Of a stretch of DNA of 64,000 bases, positions 45,495 through 57,107 are shown in pieces. Below the pieces are notes generated by a model. That model made no database searches and was not told the origin of the DNA. It saw nothing but the letters and a program-made list of their open reading frames with translations. Positions within the stretch are counted from its first letter, which is position 1. Each line of letters starts with the position of its first letter. Made by a program: the position numbers and the translations under genes. Location: assembly GCA_017163975.1 (NCBI GenBank), contig JAFFSR010000366.1:682001-746000 (forward strand), read 5' to 3'. The DNA is from Anastatus disparis (Eukaryota; Arthropoda; Insecta; Hymenoptera; Eupelmidae).

Positions 45495-45875
45495 GAGGAG
45501 GTCACGTATCGCTGTCCTTTTCTAATCAAAGAAATGATTTTTTTACAAAAACTAATAACTGTATCAAAAAATGAAGAGAAAGCCGCATCTTGTATCAAAA
45601 AAAGCAATATTTTCTTTGGTAAGAAAAAATTAATTTTATTGCTTCGTTCTCAAGAAAACCTTGAAAAACCAAATTGTCCACCCTAACCTTTATGATTTAA
45701 GTTTTTCAAGGTTTTCTTGAAAACGAAGCAATAAAATTAATTCTTTCTTATCAAAGAAAATATTGCTTTTTTTATTACGAGATGCGGCTTTCTCTTCATT
45801 TTTTGCTAAAGTCGTTAGATCGTGTAAAAAACTCAATTTTTTGATTAGAAAAGGACAGAGATACGTGACCTCCTC
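45495..45875. mobile_element. Palindromic TTAA MITE, family d, copy 2
   Basis: A 381-bp near-palindrome with ends GAGGAGGTCACGTATCGCTG and complement and TTAA at 45,491-45,494 and 45,876-45,879. The arms are almost perfectly paired to a short central loop near 45,680. Confidence 0.85.
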
Positions 45876-46078
45876 TTAAGCATAGAAATAATTTGTTACA
45901 AGTAAATTTAAAATATTAGTTGACATAAATGTTTCAACAAATTTAAGTTTTTTTTTTGCAATATAAATTTCAATTTTTTTTAATTACCGAAACTCTTTTG
46001 ATTCAAAGAATTATTTTTTCATTCAAAGAAATATTTCTTCAAAACAGTTAAATGTTGATTCTAATTAAAATTTATTTT

Positions 46079-48420
46079 TGCTTTCTCATAGAGAAAGCAT
46101 TGTATCGGTAAAAAAAATTTTTTTCTATTTTTTCATTAATTTGTACATATTTGAACTCAGTGAGTCGAAAAAAGTGGTTTCCAGAAAATGTCTGTATGTA
46201 TGTGTGTGTGTGTGTGTGTGTGGATGTATGAATTCAGTTAGTAAGCTGTATCTCGAGAACTACTCGATGGATTTGCTTCTAATTTTGCATGGAATTTAGT
46301 TTTGTGACTAACTTGCTGGGAAGCTATTGATAATTTGGTTCTTCCAGCGTAGTTTTCATTTTAAAGTTTTAAAAAAAAAAAAAAAAAAAATTCGATTTTT
46401 CGTTTTTTGGTTTTTTTTTGTTTACTACTCGATGAATTTGCTTCAAAATTTGCATGGAATTTATTTCTGATTGCCCGGATAAAATAAATTTTTAAAAACT
46501 GATTTTCTTAGCTCAGTTTTAATTTTAGAGCATTTTCAAATTTTTGAAAAAAATGTTTCTATTTATTAAGCCAATAAAATCTTAAAAACTACTCGATGGA
46601 TTTACTTCAAATTTTCCATACAATTCAATTTTTTGATGAACTGGTGCGGAAGCTATTGGGAATTGGTTTTCTTAGCGCAGTTTTTTTTTTAGAATCATTT
46701 TAAGAATTTTAAAAAAATTTCGATTTTTCATTTTTTTTGTATTTTACGTAAACTACTCGAAGAATTTGTTCGAAAATTTGTATGGAACTTTATTTCGACT
46801 GCCAAAATTATTAAAAATTTTGTAAACTAATTTTCTTAGCGCACTTTTAATTTTAGAGCATTTTTAAAATTTTTTAAAAAATTTTTATTTTTAATTTTTT
46901 TTTATTTTACGAAAACCATTCGATTGATTTGCTCCAAAATTTGTATGCAATTAATTCGCTACTATCTGAAGAAAACAAGCTTTGGAATACTAATTTTCTC
47001 AGTGCAGTTTTAATTTTAGAGCACTTTTAAAATTTTCAAAAAAATTTTTATTTTTCATTTATTTTCTTTTTTGCGTTAACCATACTATAAATTTTCTCCA
47101 AAATTTTCATACAATTAATTCGCTATTGTCTGAAAAAAATTAGCTTTTGGAAACTAATTTTCTTAGAGTGGTTACAATTTTAGAGAATTTTAAAGATTTA
47201 AAAAAAAATTTTGATTCTTTTCTTATTTTTTTTTATTCTACGTAAAGTACTCGATAGATTTGTTCTAAAAATTACAGGGAAATTATTTGCGACTGCCAAA
47301 AGAAGGGAAATTTTCAAAAATTGATTTTCATAGCGTAGTTTTAATTTTAGAGCATTTTTAAAATTTTGAAAAAGAAATTTTGAAAAGAAAATGTTATTCA
47401 TTTAACCAGTTAGATCTCGAAAATTACTTGATGGATTTGCTTCAAATTTTGTATACCATCTATGTTTTTGTATAACTAGGCGGAAAGCTATTGAAATATG
47501 TATTCATAGTGTATTTTTTTTTTTATAGAGCCATTTTAAGAATTTGAAAAAATTTTCGATTTTTAATTTTTTTTTGTATTTTACGTAAGTTAATTGATGA
47601 ATTTGCTTTGAGATTTCCATGGGAATAATTTGCATCTGCCAAAAGAAGGATAACTTTTATAAACCGATCTTTTTAGCGTAGTTTTCTTTTTAGAAAATTT
47701 TAAAAATTTTCTTATTCCAGTATTTTTCCATTTTACGTAAAAATACGTAAAGTACTTGATAGAATTACTCTAAAATTTGTATACAAATTATTTGCTACTA
47801 TCTTTATAAACCAAGTTTTAAATAAATAATTTTATTAGCGTAGCTTTTTGATCACTTCTTTTGTTTTCTGAGTTACTCTTGAAAATTTATAATAGTACTA
47901 CTGAAATTAATTACCGTTACTAAAATTGACTACTTGGATTTACCAAGCTTAGTCGTGATAAAAAGATATCCACAAGATAATAAATCATTAACGTGAAAAC
48001 GTAACTATATATTAAAAAATGAATTTTTCAATTATATTTTAATAAGTCAGAAAAGGTTTTGTAACATTTATAGGATATAATGTTATCGATGATAATACTT
48101 GTATTTCATTGGATAAAATGTAGTGGTTAACATTCAAATAAACCTTATTGAATTATAATTTTAGTGATACAGAAAGAGTACCAGCATCATGCCAATATGC
48201 TCATTTATTGGCATTTACCTATTTAAAATTTAGTTAAAAAATCTCTTTCAATGTTGAAAGCAATTTGTTGTAAAGTTGCTATAAACATGAACTGTAAGTT
48301 TGAAGAATTACCTTGATAAAATAATAATTTATAGTGATATTGCTGAAGAAGAAAAAATTACAGATATTAATAACTACGATGTTGAACAATTGAAAAAAAC
48401 GCTCTTTCAAATGTGCAAAT
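46079..48420 (+). mobile_element. Composite repeat R-B with ten ~164-bp units
   Basis: Begins GCTTTCTCATAGAGAAAGC, then a (TG)n tract (46,196-46,222) and ten degenerate units starting near 46,263, 46,427, 46,593, 46,757, 46,919, 47,083, 47,248, 47,427, 47,590 and 47,756. It then shares unique cargo with 2,350-1,100 (reverse) but without the two MITEs. The second terminus is missing, and the shared sequence fades near 48,415. Confidence 0.7.
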
Positions 48421-48515
48421 CTAATAGAAGAAGTGAAAAAGGTTGCCATCTTTTGGAAAATAAACGAAGTAAGATAAATTATTCAAAATTTTGTTTAGTC
48501 ATAAAATTAAAATGA
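48300..48515 (+). pseudogene. Captured coding fragment in composite repeat
   Basis: An open frame of 71 codons with DKIIIYSDIAEEEKITDINN and NNYDVEQLKKTLFQMC. The first half is conserved as peptide in the other copy (minus strand, 1,436-1,100, split by a MITE) despite DNA differences. This suggests an original coding exon. Downstream, 48,655-48,745 has a donor (GAA|GTGAGA, about 48,680) and a T-rich acceptor (TTTTTTAACAG, about 48,739), followed by LFNEKPYLCIQVDKKLRQIL in one frame. The parent gene is not recognised. Confidence 0.4.
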
Positions 48516-48808
48516 TTAATTATAAGCTATTAGGAGGCTAATATGAGAAAGAAAAGAGAAATATATAGAAAAAAAAGATCTAAATAGTAGCAACTCAAAT
48601 ACAACATATACCATTATAGAAACGTCAGATTCATATATAATTACGTTACTAGATTCTTTTGAATTGAACAAACAAACGAAGTGAGAAATATATTAATGTT
48701 TTTGCTGAAATATAAAAATAAAATTTTTTTTTTTAACAGCTCTTTAACGAAAAACCTTACTTGTGTATCCAAGTAGATAAGAAACTTCGACAGATTCTTC
48801 ATCATAAT

Positions 48809-48922
48809 TGCTTTCTCATAGAGAAAGCATTGTATCGGTAAAAAAAATTTTTTTCTATTTTTTCATTAATTTGTACATATTTGAACTCAGTGAGTCGAAA
48901 AAAGTGGTTTCCAGAAAATGTC

Positions 48923-49014
<92 letters not shown>

Positions 49015-49023
49015 CGTGCGTGC

Positions 49024-49065
<42 letters not shown>

Positions 49066-50770
49066 ATGTATGAATTCAGTTAGTAAACTGTAACTCGAGA
49101 ACTACTCGATGGATTTGCTTCTAATTTTGCATGGAATTCAATTTTTTGATGAACTGGTGCGGAAGCTATTGAGAATTGGTTTTCTTAGGGTAGTTTTTTT
49201 TTAGAATCATTTTAAGAATTTTAAAAAGATTTCGATTTTTTATTTTTTTTTGTATTTTACGTAAACTACTCGAAGAATTTGTTCGAAAATTTGTATGGAA
49301 CTTAATTTCGACTGTCAAAAGTATAAAATATTTTGTAAACTAATTTTCTTAGCGCACTTTTAATTTTAGAACGTTTTTAAAATTTTTTAAAAAATTTTTA
49401 TTTTTAATTTTTTTCTATTTTACGAAAACCATTTGATAGATTTGCTCCAAAATTTGTATGCAATTAATTCGCTACTGTCTGAAGAAAATAAGCTTTGGAA
49501 AACTAATTTTCTCAGTGCAGTTTTAATTTTAGAGCACTTTTAAAATTTTCAAAAAAATTTTTATTTTTCATTTATTTTCTTTTTTGCGTTAACCATACTA
49601 TAAATTTTCTCCAAAATTTTTATACAAATTATTCGCTATTGTCTGAAAAAAATAAGCTTTTGAAAACTAATTTTCTTAGAATGGTTACAATTTTAAAGAA
49701 TTTTAAAGATTTAAAAAAAAATTTTGATTCTTCTTTTCTTATTTTTTTTTATTCTACGTAAAGTACTCGATAGATTTGTTCTAAAAATTGCAGGGAAATT
49801 ATTTGCGACTGCAAAAAGAAGGGAAATTTTCAAAAATTGATTTTTATAGCATAGTTTTAATTTTAGAGCATTTTTAAAATTTTGAAAAAGAAATTTTGAA
49901 AAGAAAATGTTATTGATTTAACCAGTTAGATCTCGAAAATTACTTGATGGATTTGCTTCAAATTTTGTATACCATCTATGTTTTTGTATAACCAGGCGGA
50001 AAGCTATTGAAAATTTGTATTCATAGTGTATTTTTTTTTATAGAGCCATTTTAAGAATTTGAAAAAATTTTCGATTTTTAATTTTTTTTTGTATTTTACG
50101 TAAGTTAATTGATGAATTTGCTTTGAGATTTCCATGGGAATAATTTGCATCTGCCAAAAGAAGGATAACTTTTATAAACCGATCTTTTTAGCGTTGTTTT
50201 CATTTTAGAAAATTTTAGTCTGTTTTCACATTTTAATGCATATCTGCTGAAATTTAATTGCGACTCAAACGTGCGACAGATTTGTAACAGATTGCCAATC
50301 GAAACGTGCGATTCAAAGATAAGAATAAACGCGCAAATTTGCAGCAAAATCGAAGCAGTCTTCCGTAAGAATATTACAGCAGCAATTTACTACAGAATTA
50401 CATAAGAAAGACATAAGTTAAGTGCAATTATATGACGAGAATAAACACGCAAACTTGCAGCTGAATCGAAGCAGTCTTCCGTAAGAATGTTGCAGCAGCA
50501 CTTTACCCCAGAATTACATAAGTATGACATAAGTTGAGCGCAATTATGTGACGAGAATAAACACGCATACTTGCAGCAGAATTGAAGCAGTCTTCCGTAA
50601 GAACCTTGCAGCAGCACTTTACCCCAGAATTATATAAGAATTACATAAGTCAAGTGCAAATATATGCCCACTAGTTATATATTAAAATCATATTTGAATA
50701 AATATAAAAAAATTAATGAAACTCAAAGAGCTCTATGAGAAAGCATTCCGCCAAAGCACTTGGCAGCGTT
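48809..50770 (+). mobile_element. Composite repeat R-C with 118-bp cargo repeats
   Basis: Both termini are present: GCTTTCTCATAGAGAAAGC at 48,810 and CGCCAAAGCACTTGGCAGCG at 50,749-50,768. It holds a (TG)n tract (48,925-49,064), about seven ~164-bp units to 50,215, and different cargo from R-A. That cargo is three ~117-bp units at about 50,322, 50,440 and 50,556, with GAATAAACACGC and GAAGCAGTCTTCCGTAAGA. No transposase was found. Confidence 0.7.
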
Positions 50771-51832
50771 TTTGTAATTATGTTTATAAATAATCGTTGT
50801 GAAATTTTTTTAACTGATATGTACGTATTTTATCATAATAATAATTACTTTATTCAATTGAGAATTTTTTAAGTTTTTCAGTTATATTTTCTTCATTCTG
50901 ACAATTATTTTTTTCAAGTTCAAAATCCTCTTTTTAATGTAAAGAAATGTTATAAATTACACCGTTTTTTTGCTACAACAACCATTCTATTGTTGAAAAG
51001 AGATAAGGTTATCGGAGTCATAAACTAATTTGTTTAATTTAAAAATGATGTCTTTGGATTAAAAAATTATTTGACGTAAGATATTCTTTTCATTTTTATA
51101 TAAAAATTATTTTAAATAAATATTACATTTTTTCATTAAAAAAATATAGCATCGTCTTTAAGAAAGTATTACTGACTTTCAACATTATTTTGGAAGTAAC
51201 TAATTTCTTAAAGTTCATAAGATACTTTTCTAAATTCAAAAATTTTTTTTTTTTCAAATATAATAATTTATTAAAGAATATTTTAAGGTTTTTTTTTATC
51301 TTAAAAATTATTTCATTAATTTAAAAATGATTTTTCTTTGACTTAAAGAAATTCATTTCTTTGCACCGCATTTCTCTTATTCAAAAACAGCTTCTTTAAA
51401 GTTAAAAAAACTTTTTACGCTGTATAGTCACAAATTTTGCGTGGAATTCCGTAATAAGAGGAACATTTTCACATACTAATTTAATATCATTTCAAAACAA
51501 TGTATAATAACTATTTTTATGGTGAAAAATAAGGCTAACTTTTTTTTAAACATTCTGCAGTTAAAAATAAAATTTCATTTCTTTAATATGAAAGGACAAA
51601 GATGAGCGACCTGCTCTAGGATAAATTTAGAACAAACGTGCCTATTTTCTTTTAATATCTTACAAATAATACATGTTTTTGATTAAAAATCATTAATTAT
51701 TTTATTACTCACTTATGTCAAATTATTTTTTCCTTTTATGCTATATTATTGAAAAAATCAATAATTTATAAAAAAAATTATATCTTTCTATTACTATTTA
51801 GTTTTTGAATAACACTAATCTAAAAATTCGTT
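50771..51832. other. AT-rich sequence, no gene seen
   Basis: Stops in all frames. A degenerate echo of the family d end (GAAAGGACAAAGATGAGCGAC) is near 51,590. Nothing else was recognised. Confidence 0.45.
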
Positions 51833-51836
51833 TCAT

Positions 51837-54714
51837 TGTTCAGTCCTGGCTTTCACCAGGACTAAATAAAAGTGTATGATTTTATTATGTTGAATATTTT
51901 TGTATGATTTTAAATACGAATTTGAATTAATTTGAAATGATTGAATTTCTTATTAAATTATAATTATGAAAGATAAATATATGTATAATCTAGTGGTGAA
52001 TTAAACTCCACCAATATTAAATTGAGTAAACCGTTTTTCACGATTGAAATATATTGAAGAATATTTATTTAGAGTACTTGAATAGAGAATATATAAAATG
52101 AATATTCTTACCTTGATTGATTCAAGTAGATGAAGGCTGGATACAGAAAAACAAAGAATAGATATAGGCACGATTTAAAATAAGACTCGAATCGAATATA
52201 AGAAACTTTTAAGATATTTATTGACACTTGTAAAAATAATTAAATATTGAATACAATAACTTTATTAGGATTTGAATTTGAATTTGGAATTTGAACTACA
52301 GGATTTACGACTTGGTACCAACGATGATCCTGGGGTAGTGCCCACTGCCGTCAATTACAGTCGGCTTTTATAATTTTTTTATCTTTGACATAATTTTATT
52401 AGGTAAAAAGTGGATCTTGTTCTTCTTATAAATAATTTCAAAATGTGAGTTTGATTTTGTAATTTTGAATCGAAGAATTTTGATTGCTCAATATCACCTT
52501 TAAGTTTCTTTACTGCTTAGGCCAACACATTCTTTTATTGTTCGATGACCGTTTAATTAGTTCGTCAATATCATATTAATAAAAAGATATTTTAAAAATT
52601 GTAAATTAAAAAGTAATATAAAAGATACGTTGTGACGTAACACCTTGGGGCTCAAGAGATTGCATATCGAAAGGATAGGCAATCGTAAAAACAAAACAGT
52701 TATCGAACAATTTACAGATAATTATTACAAGCTTAATTGATAAATTTACATATTTTTATATTTGAATAAATACTAATGCACAAGGGTACGTTTTATTTCG
52801 TACACTTTGGGGCTCAAAGATTGTACATAAACCATCATAATAAGTAGTAAAATGTATTTTACAATGATTTTGGTGTGTTTAACAAAAGGATAATAACATA
52901 TTGCTAATGCAATTCAGCAAAAGAAAATGACAATATTCGATATGTCTTTTCTTTGACACTGACCTACTTTAAAAATAGATAAAAATGCTGACTTTTGCTT
53001 TAAATTCTTTGCTTTCTTTGACCTACTGTTGTTGAAAATATCCGCGAGTATGTCACACGGTAATTTTGCTGAGTCAAAATTTTTATGAGTTCGATACTCT
53101 TTATAGTTATTTGATTACCAGCGTCTATTTTTTTAAATACCGTTTTGTTCTGACTTCCAATACTTAATGTTGACTCAGGCTTTTTTTTTTTCTTATTCAC
53201 CGAAACATATTTCACTTTCAAAATTATGTATTAAAAATTATGTTATTTTTACGATTTTAGTGAATTGTTAATGTATCAGATTACTGATATTATAAATGCA
53301 AGAAACTTTTTAATATAATTAATAAAAAAAAAATGAAAAAATGTTTTACAATCATTAAGAATGTATGAACTTATTTATTCAATTGTTTTAATTGAAAATA
53401 ATGTTTAATCGCGCACTTCACGATTGTATATTTTAATTACGCACTATGCGTATGATATATGTATTTAAATACAATATATATATATTTTTAATAATTGACG
53501 CAATTCGCTAATAATGCACTTCGCGTATATATTAATTTGTTTTAGATAACACTATTAATATTTAATGACACACTTCGTGTTTATTTTTAATGACGCTATT
53601 CGCTTCAAATATTGCATTTCGCGTATAAATAATTTATTCAATGGACGCTATTTTGCGTATAATATTTATTGTGCCCTTGGAAATATAATATTTTATTTGA
53701 CGCACTTTTGCGTTTTCTTAATTCACTTTTAAACACTGTACTTATAATTGGTCCTTCATATATATTTTTATGCACTTCGTATTTATATATATCTATATAG
53801 AGAATTTTCTCTAATAATCCCTCAATATATTCAATACGATTCCCCAATTAATAAGTTTGTACCGGAACCAAAATGTTACGGTCAAACTAATTCGTACCGG
53901 AACCAAAATGTTGAGTCCTGGCTTTCACCAGGACTAAATAAAAGTGTATGATTTTATTATGTTGAATATTTTTGTATGATTTTAAATATGAATTTGAATT
54001 AATTTGAAATGATTGAATTTCTTATTAAATTATAATTATGAAAGATAAATATATGTATAATCTAGTGGTGAATTGAACTCCACAAATATTTAATTGAGTA
54101 AACCGTTTTTCACGATTGAAATATATTGAAGAATATTTATTTAGAGTACTTGAATAGAGAATATATAAAATGAATATTCTTACCTTGATTGATTCAAGTA
54201 GATGAAGGCTGGATACAGACAAACAAAGAATAGATATGGGCACGATTTGAAATAAGACTCGAGTCGAATATAAGAAACTTTTAAGATATTTATTGATACT
54301 TGTAAAAATAATTAAATATTGAATACAATAACTTTATTAGAATTTGAATTTGAATTTGGAATTTGAACTACAGGATTTACGACTTGGTACCAACGATGAT
54401 CCTGGGGTAGTGCCCACTGCCGTCAATTTCAGTCGGCTTTTATAATTTTTTTATCTTTGACATAATTTCATTAGGTAAAAAGTGGATCTTGTTTTTCTTA
54501 TAAATAATTTCAAAATGTGAGTTTGGTTTTGTAATTTTGAATCGAAGAATTTTGATTGCTCAATATCAACTTTAAGTTTCTTTACTGCTTAGGTTAACAC
54601 ATTCTTTTATTGTTCGATGACCGTTTAATTAGTTCGTCAATATCATATTAATAAAAAGATATTTTAAAAATTGTAAATTAAAAAGTAATATAAAAGATAC
54701 GTTGTGACGTAACA
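51837..54714 (-). mobile_element. Non-autonomous LTR retrotransposon
   Basis: The LTRs 51,837-52,642 and 53,909-54,714 (806 bp each) start TGTT and end GTAACA and are nearly identical. TCAT is duplicated at 51,833-51,836 and 54,715-54,718. TATA-box and AATAAA orientation in the LTR gives minus-strand transcription, so the 5' LTR is the right one. Next to it, a TTTTGGTTCCGGTAC phrase that could be the primer-binding site occurs twice. The 1.27-kb interior has no gag or pol, only short frames, so it would depend on a related autonomous element. Confidence 0.85.
53395..53790. repeat. Array of small GACGC...GCGT stem-loops
   Basis: About ten diverged phrases of the form GCACTTCGCGTAT or GACGCTATTCGC, spaced 25-50 bp apart within the LTR element interior. 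Each can form a small hairpin. Confidence 0.6.
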
Positions 54715-54794
54715 TCATGACACAACACTACAGCATGAGCCAAGAGCCTTAGCCCCTGCGCTACCACCGATTCTACTTATGGGTATGAACTTAC

Positions 54795-55110
54795 TTTAAA
54801 TAAATGAGAATCGGAAGAGTGTAAATATGTATAAATTTTAAGAACAAGCTAAAAAAGATCATTCTTACTGAAAATTTTGTATGAGCTCTCATGTGAGATC
54901 TCATATGAAATCTCATACATATTCGTTGAATTTTGAAAATAAAATAAATATATGTGAGATCTCATGTCAGACCGGACATATATTTATTTCATTTTAAAAA
55001 TGAATATACATTCGATTTCATATGCGATCTCATAGGTGATTTTATGTGACATCTTATATGCAATCTCGTGTGCGATCTCATATGTGATCTCACATGGGAT
55101 CTCTTATATA
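54795..55110. repeat. GAGATCTCA-type repeat tract, copy 2
   Basis: ATGTGAGATCTCAT-like palindromes repeat from 54,880 to 55,110 and resemble 39,230-39,510. The leading segment 54,795-54,875 matches 40,585-40,680. Confidence 0.6.
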
Positions 55111-55269
55111 TGTTATTCAATTTAAGAAATTTGAAAAGATATTTATTACTTTTAATTTTTTCTGTCTTGTTCTTCAAATTTTGACAAATTTTGACATTAG
55201 CTACATTAGTACAATCATTTTAGTTAAAATAAAAAATCCTTTGGAACTGTTATTTTTTTATGAACTTAG

Positions 55270-55503
55270 ATCGCAAATTAGATATCAAAGTTGACAATCC
55301 TAACCTCAAAATACTATAAATCAAAAACTTTTATATATATCTTTTTCAGTATAAGATTTTGGTAGATTTCTTTAGTTGTCCGCACTCAAGTTGAATCCTA
55401 CAACTTTTTTTTTTGAAGTGAAAAAACCCGACTAAATTCATCATTTACTCATAAACTTGGATCAGAAATATTATCAGAAGGGGAAGCTTCATCAAGCCCT
55501 TAA
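55270..55503. mobile_element. TTAA-type repeat X, uninterrupted copy
   Basis: Reverse match of 40,874-41,062 and 41,463-41,505. It ends GGGAAGCTTCATCA near 55,495 followed by GCCC and TTAA. This copy supplies the empty site for the MITE at 41,067. Confidence 0.6.
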
Positions 55504-55553
55504 GAGGAGGCCGGATTCGCTGCCCTTGTCTAATTGGTATTTTTGTTATTTAC

Positions 55554-55982
55554 TCAAGTATTAATCAGTGTATTTGCAAATTGAAGGTTAAGCGCAATAG
55601 ATAGTATTATTAGATTATGATTTTCTTCTAAAAGACTTTGAATGTCATGATAAACACCACGTTCGACTCTGGCAAACACCTCGGTCTTCTGTTGAGTATC
55701 TTCTATTTTTCGTAGAACATTTTCCTTTTTACGTTTGGCTGTTTTAACAGAAATGACTCTCTTCTGCTCAGCCATTGCTATATGCTGAAATGTGAGAGGT
55801 ATTTGAATTTCCATGAGTCTTACACACCAGTCGCCATGAAGATAAAAATTTTGTAATAATTGTGTAGTAAAATGTGTCGCTACATTGTGTGGAAAGACAA
55901 ACTTGCTGCTGTGAGAAAACTGGTAAAAGTACCAGTTTTCTCCGCCTCCTCCTCCTCCTCCCCCTCGATTATCTCTTTCCAT
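55554..55982 (-). pseudogene. Virus-like minor-capsid-type protein, N-terminal remnant
   Basis: 142 codons. After a glycine run (a GGA/CTCC repeat) come WYFYQFSHSSKFVFPHN, TTQLLQNFYLHGDWCVRL and EIQIPLTFQHIA. The order (short strand, P-N, F-T, L-x-G-x-W-x-V-x-L-x-E-I) matches a family common in invertebrate virus-like elements, thought to be a capsid-associated protein. The usual long C-terminal part is missing. It is replaced by a lysine-rich segment and a helical tail, so the gene is truncated or fused. Lowest gene in the minus-strand series. Confidence 0.5.
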
Positions 55983-56130
55983 GCTTTCACATACGGGTCG
56001 ATCTTAGCTGTTAGATGCGACTCTTCTTTGCAGGGGTCGATGGCGTAGCTGCTAGCTAGCTACTAACTTTTTTACGCTTTTTCGCACCCTCAACTTTTTT
56101 CTCCTTTACGCTCGTTTGTACTAGTAGCTG

Positions 56131-56532
56131 TTAAAGTATAATAACCTTCGTTTTGTGACGACAATGGCAGCGATGACTTAGGGCTATGAGATGCAATTGT
56201 ACGCCACAGTTGATCGTTACCAATAAATTCTCGAGGCATACTAACTTGTCGCAAGACGCGTGCAAACTGTTGTATCCGCATGGTGGTGGTCTTTTTCTAC
56301 TTCTCATAGCCTCGTTCATTAAATCGACAATATTAGTACCCTTGACAACAGCGCTATCTAGCTCGATTATACCACGACTATCCCATTCAATATTACCAAC
56401 TTGCATTGCTTCGAAATTTCTTTGGTACCGACTTGACAAGCTGTCCGTCGTCGATTTCGTCATTATTGTCTCTATCCATTGTCGTTCCCGTTTCTGATAA
56501 TTTTGTCTCGTGTGGGTGTATTCTACCCTCAC
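56131..56532 (-). pseudogene. Virus-like-element protein ('GNIEWDSRG' family)
   Basis: 133 codons. NIEWDSRGIIELDSAVVKGTN and IVDLMNEAMRSRKRPPPCGYN are the recognisable core, which in related elements continues as a conserved C-terminus ending in an 'IGN..W' phrase. That C-terminus is found in another frame (56,090-56,281, REFIGNDQLWRTI), so a frameshift near 56,270 has broken the gene. Function unknown. It lies in the same order as in Maverick/adintovirus-like clusters as I remember them. Confidence 0.5.
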
Positions 56533-56560
56533 TCTTATCCTTTTCTTCTTCTTTTAGATG

Positions 56561-56788
56561 TCAGTAACGCTGCAAGATTTGCTGATATTGCAAAGATTTC
56601 TGGCGCTCAGCACCTGTAAAATGTAAAATTTTACTCATTTCTTCGTCGAGGTGTGTTGTGGCTGTACCAGGTGTATGGACCCTGGATGCTGGTATTGTGT
56701 GATTGGTAATAGTTACGTCATGCTGCTGCTGATTCTGTTGCTCAAAACACTCTTGCGGTACTAAAATGATTTTTCTTGCGTACTCCAT
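56561..56788 (-). CDS. Virus-like-element small protein ('LVP...LDEEMSKIL')
   Basis: 75 codons: KIILVPQECFE near the start, then a threonine-rich spacer, HTPGTATTHLDEEMSKIL and a glutamine/tyrosine-rich LQYQQILQRY tail. This spacing is characteristic of a small protein in the same virus-like clusters. It overlaps the upstream frame by 28 bp, as in compact viral genomes. No stop inside. Confidence 0.5.
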   Translation of the reverse strand: MEYARKIILVPQECFEQQNQQQHDVTITNHTIPASRVHTPGTATTHLDEEMSKILHFTGAERQKSLQYQQILQRY

Positions 56789-57045
56789 TCTGATAAAATA
56801 GGTTTCACAATTAGCCGTACTAGATACGCTGATTTTAACACCAATTTCCTTTTCACCTCCAAACTGCCCGGTTTACCGAGTTTTTGCAACAGAGGTGCGA
56901 ATTTTCGCAATAGTCTTTTATAATAATTGCTAAGTATAATATTTTTACGTAAAATGTTCAAAGCACACTCGCAAATGTACGTTATAAGTTTAGAATTTAC
57001 TTCGCGTAATATGACCTTAACTTTAAAAAGTTCGATTTTATACAA
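56761..57045 (-). CDS. Virus-like-element basic core-type protein
   Basis: 94 codons, highly basic, with ICECALNILRKNIILSN, YYKRLLRKFAPLLQKLGKPG and SLEVKRKLVL. Related proteins keep a lysine/arginine-rich helical body followed by a glycine-rich hydrophobic end; here the hydrophobic end is altered. A DNA-condensing core role has been suggested for such proteins, and this is inference. It sits between the 57.1-kb and 56.6-kb frames. Confidence 0.45.
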   Translation of the reverse strand: MYKIELFKVKVILREVNSKLITYICECALNILRKNIILSNYYKRLLRKFAPLLQKLGKPGSLEVKRKLVLKSAYLVRLIVKPILSEWSTQEKSF

Positions 57046-57107
57046 AAAATGTAGCTGAGTTCAGTACTTTTCTGGAATTGGTCTGCTACGACGTGTTGCC
57101 GGTTCCA

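Noticed and set aside
46078..46299. A conserved frame starting MLSHRESIV in three places
   Set aside because: It is conserved because it lies at the terminus of the composite repeat, starts within the palindromic end, and runs into the (TG)n tract. Nothing suggests translation.
53000..53221. A gag-like remnant inside the LTR element
   Set aside because: The 73-codon frame is lysine-rich but shows no zinc knuckle or capsid motif, so I could not support it.
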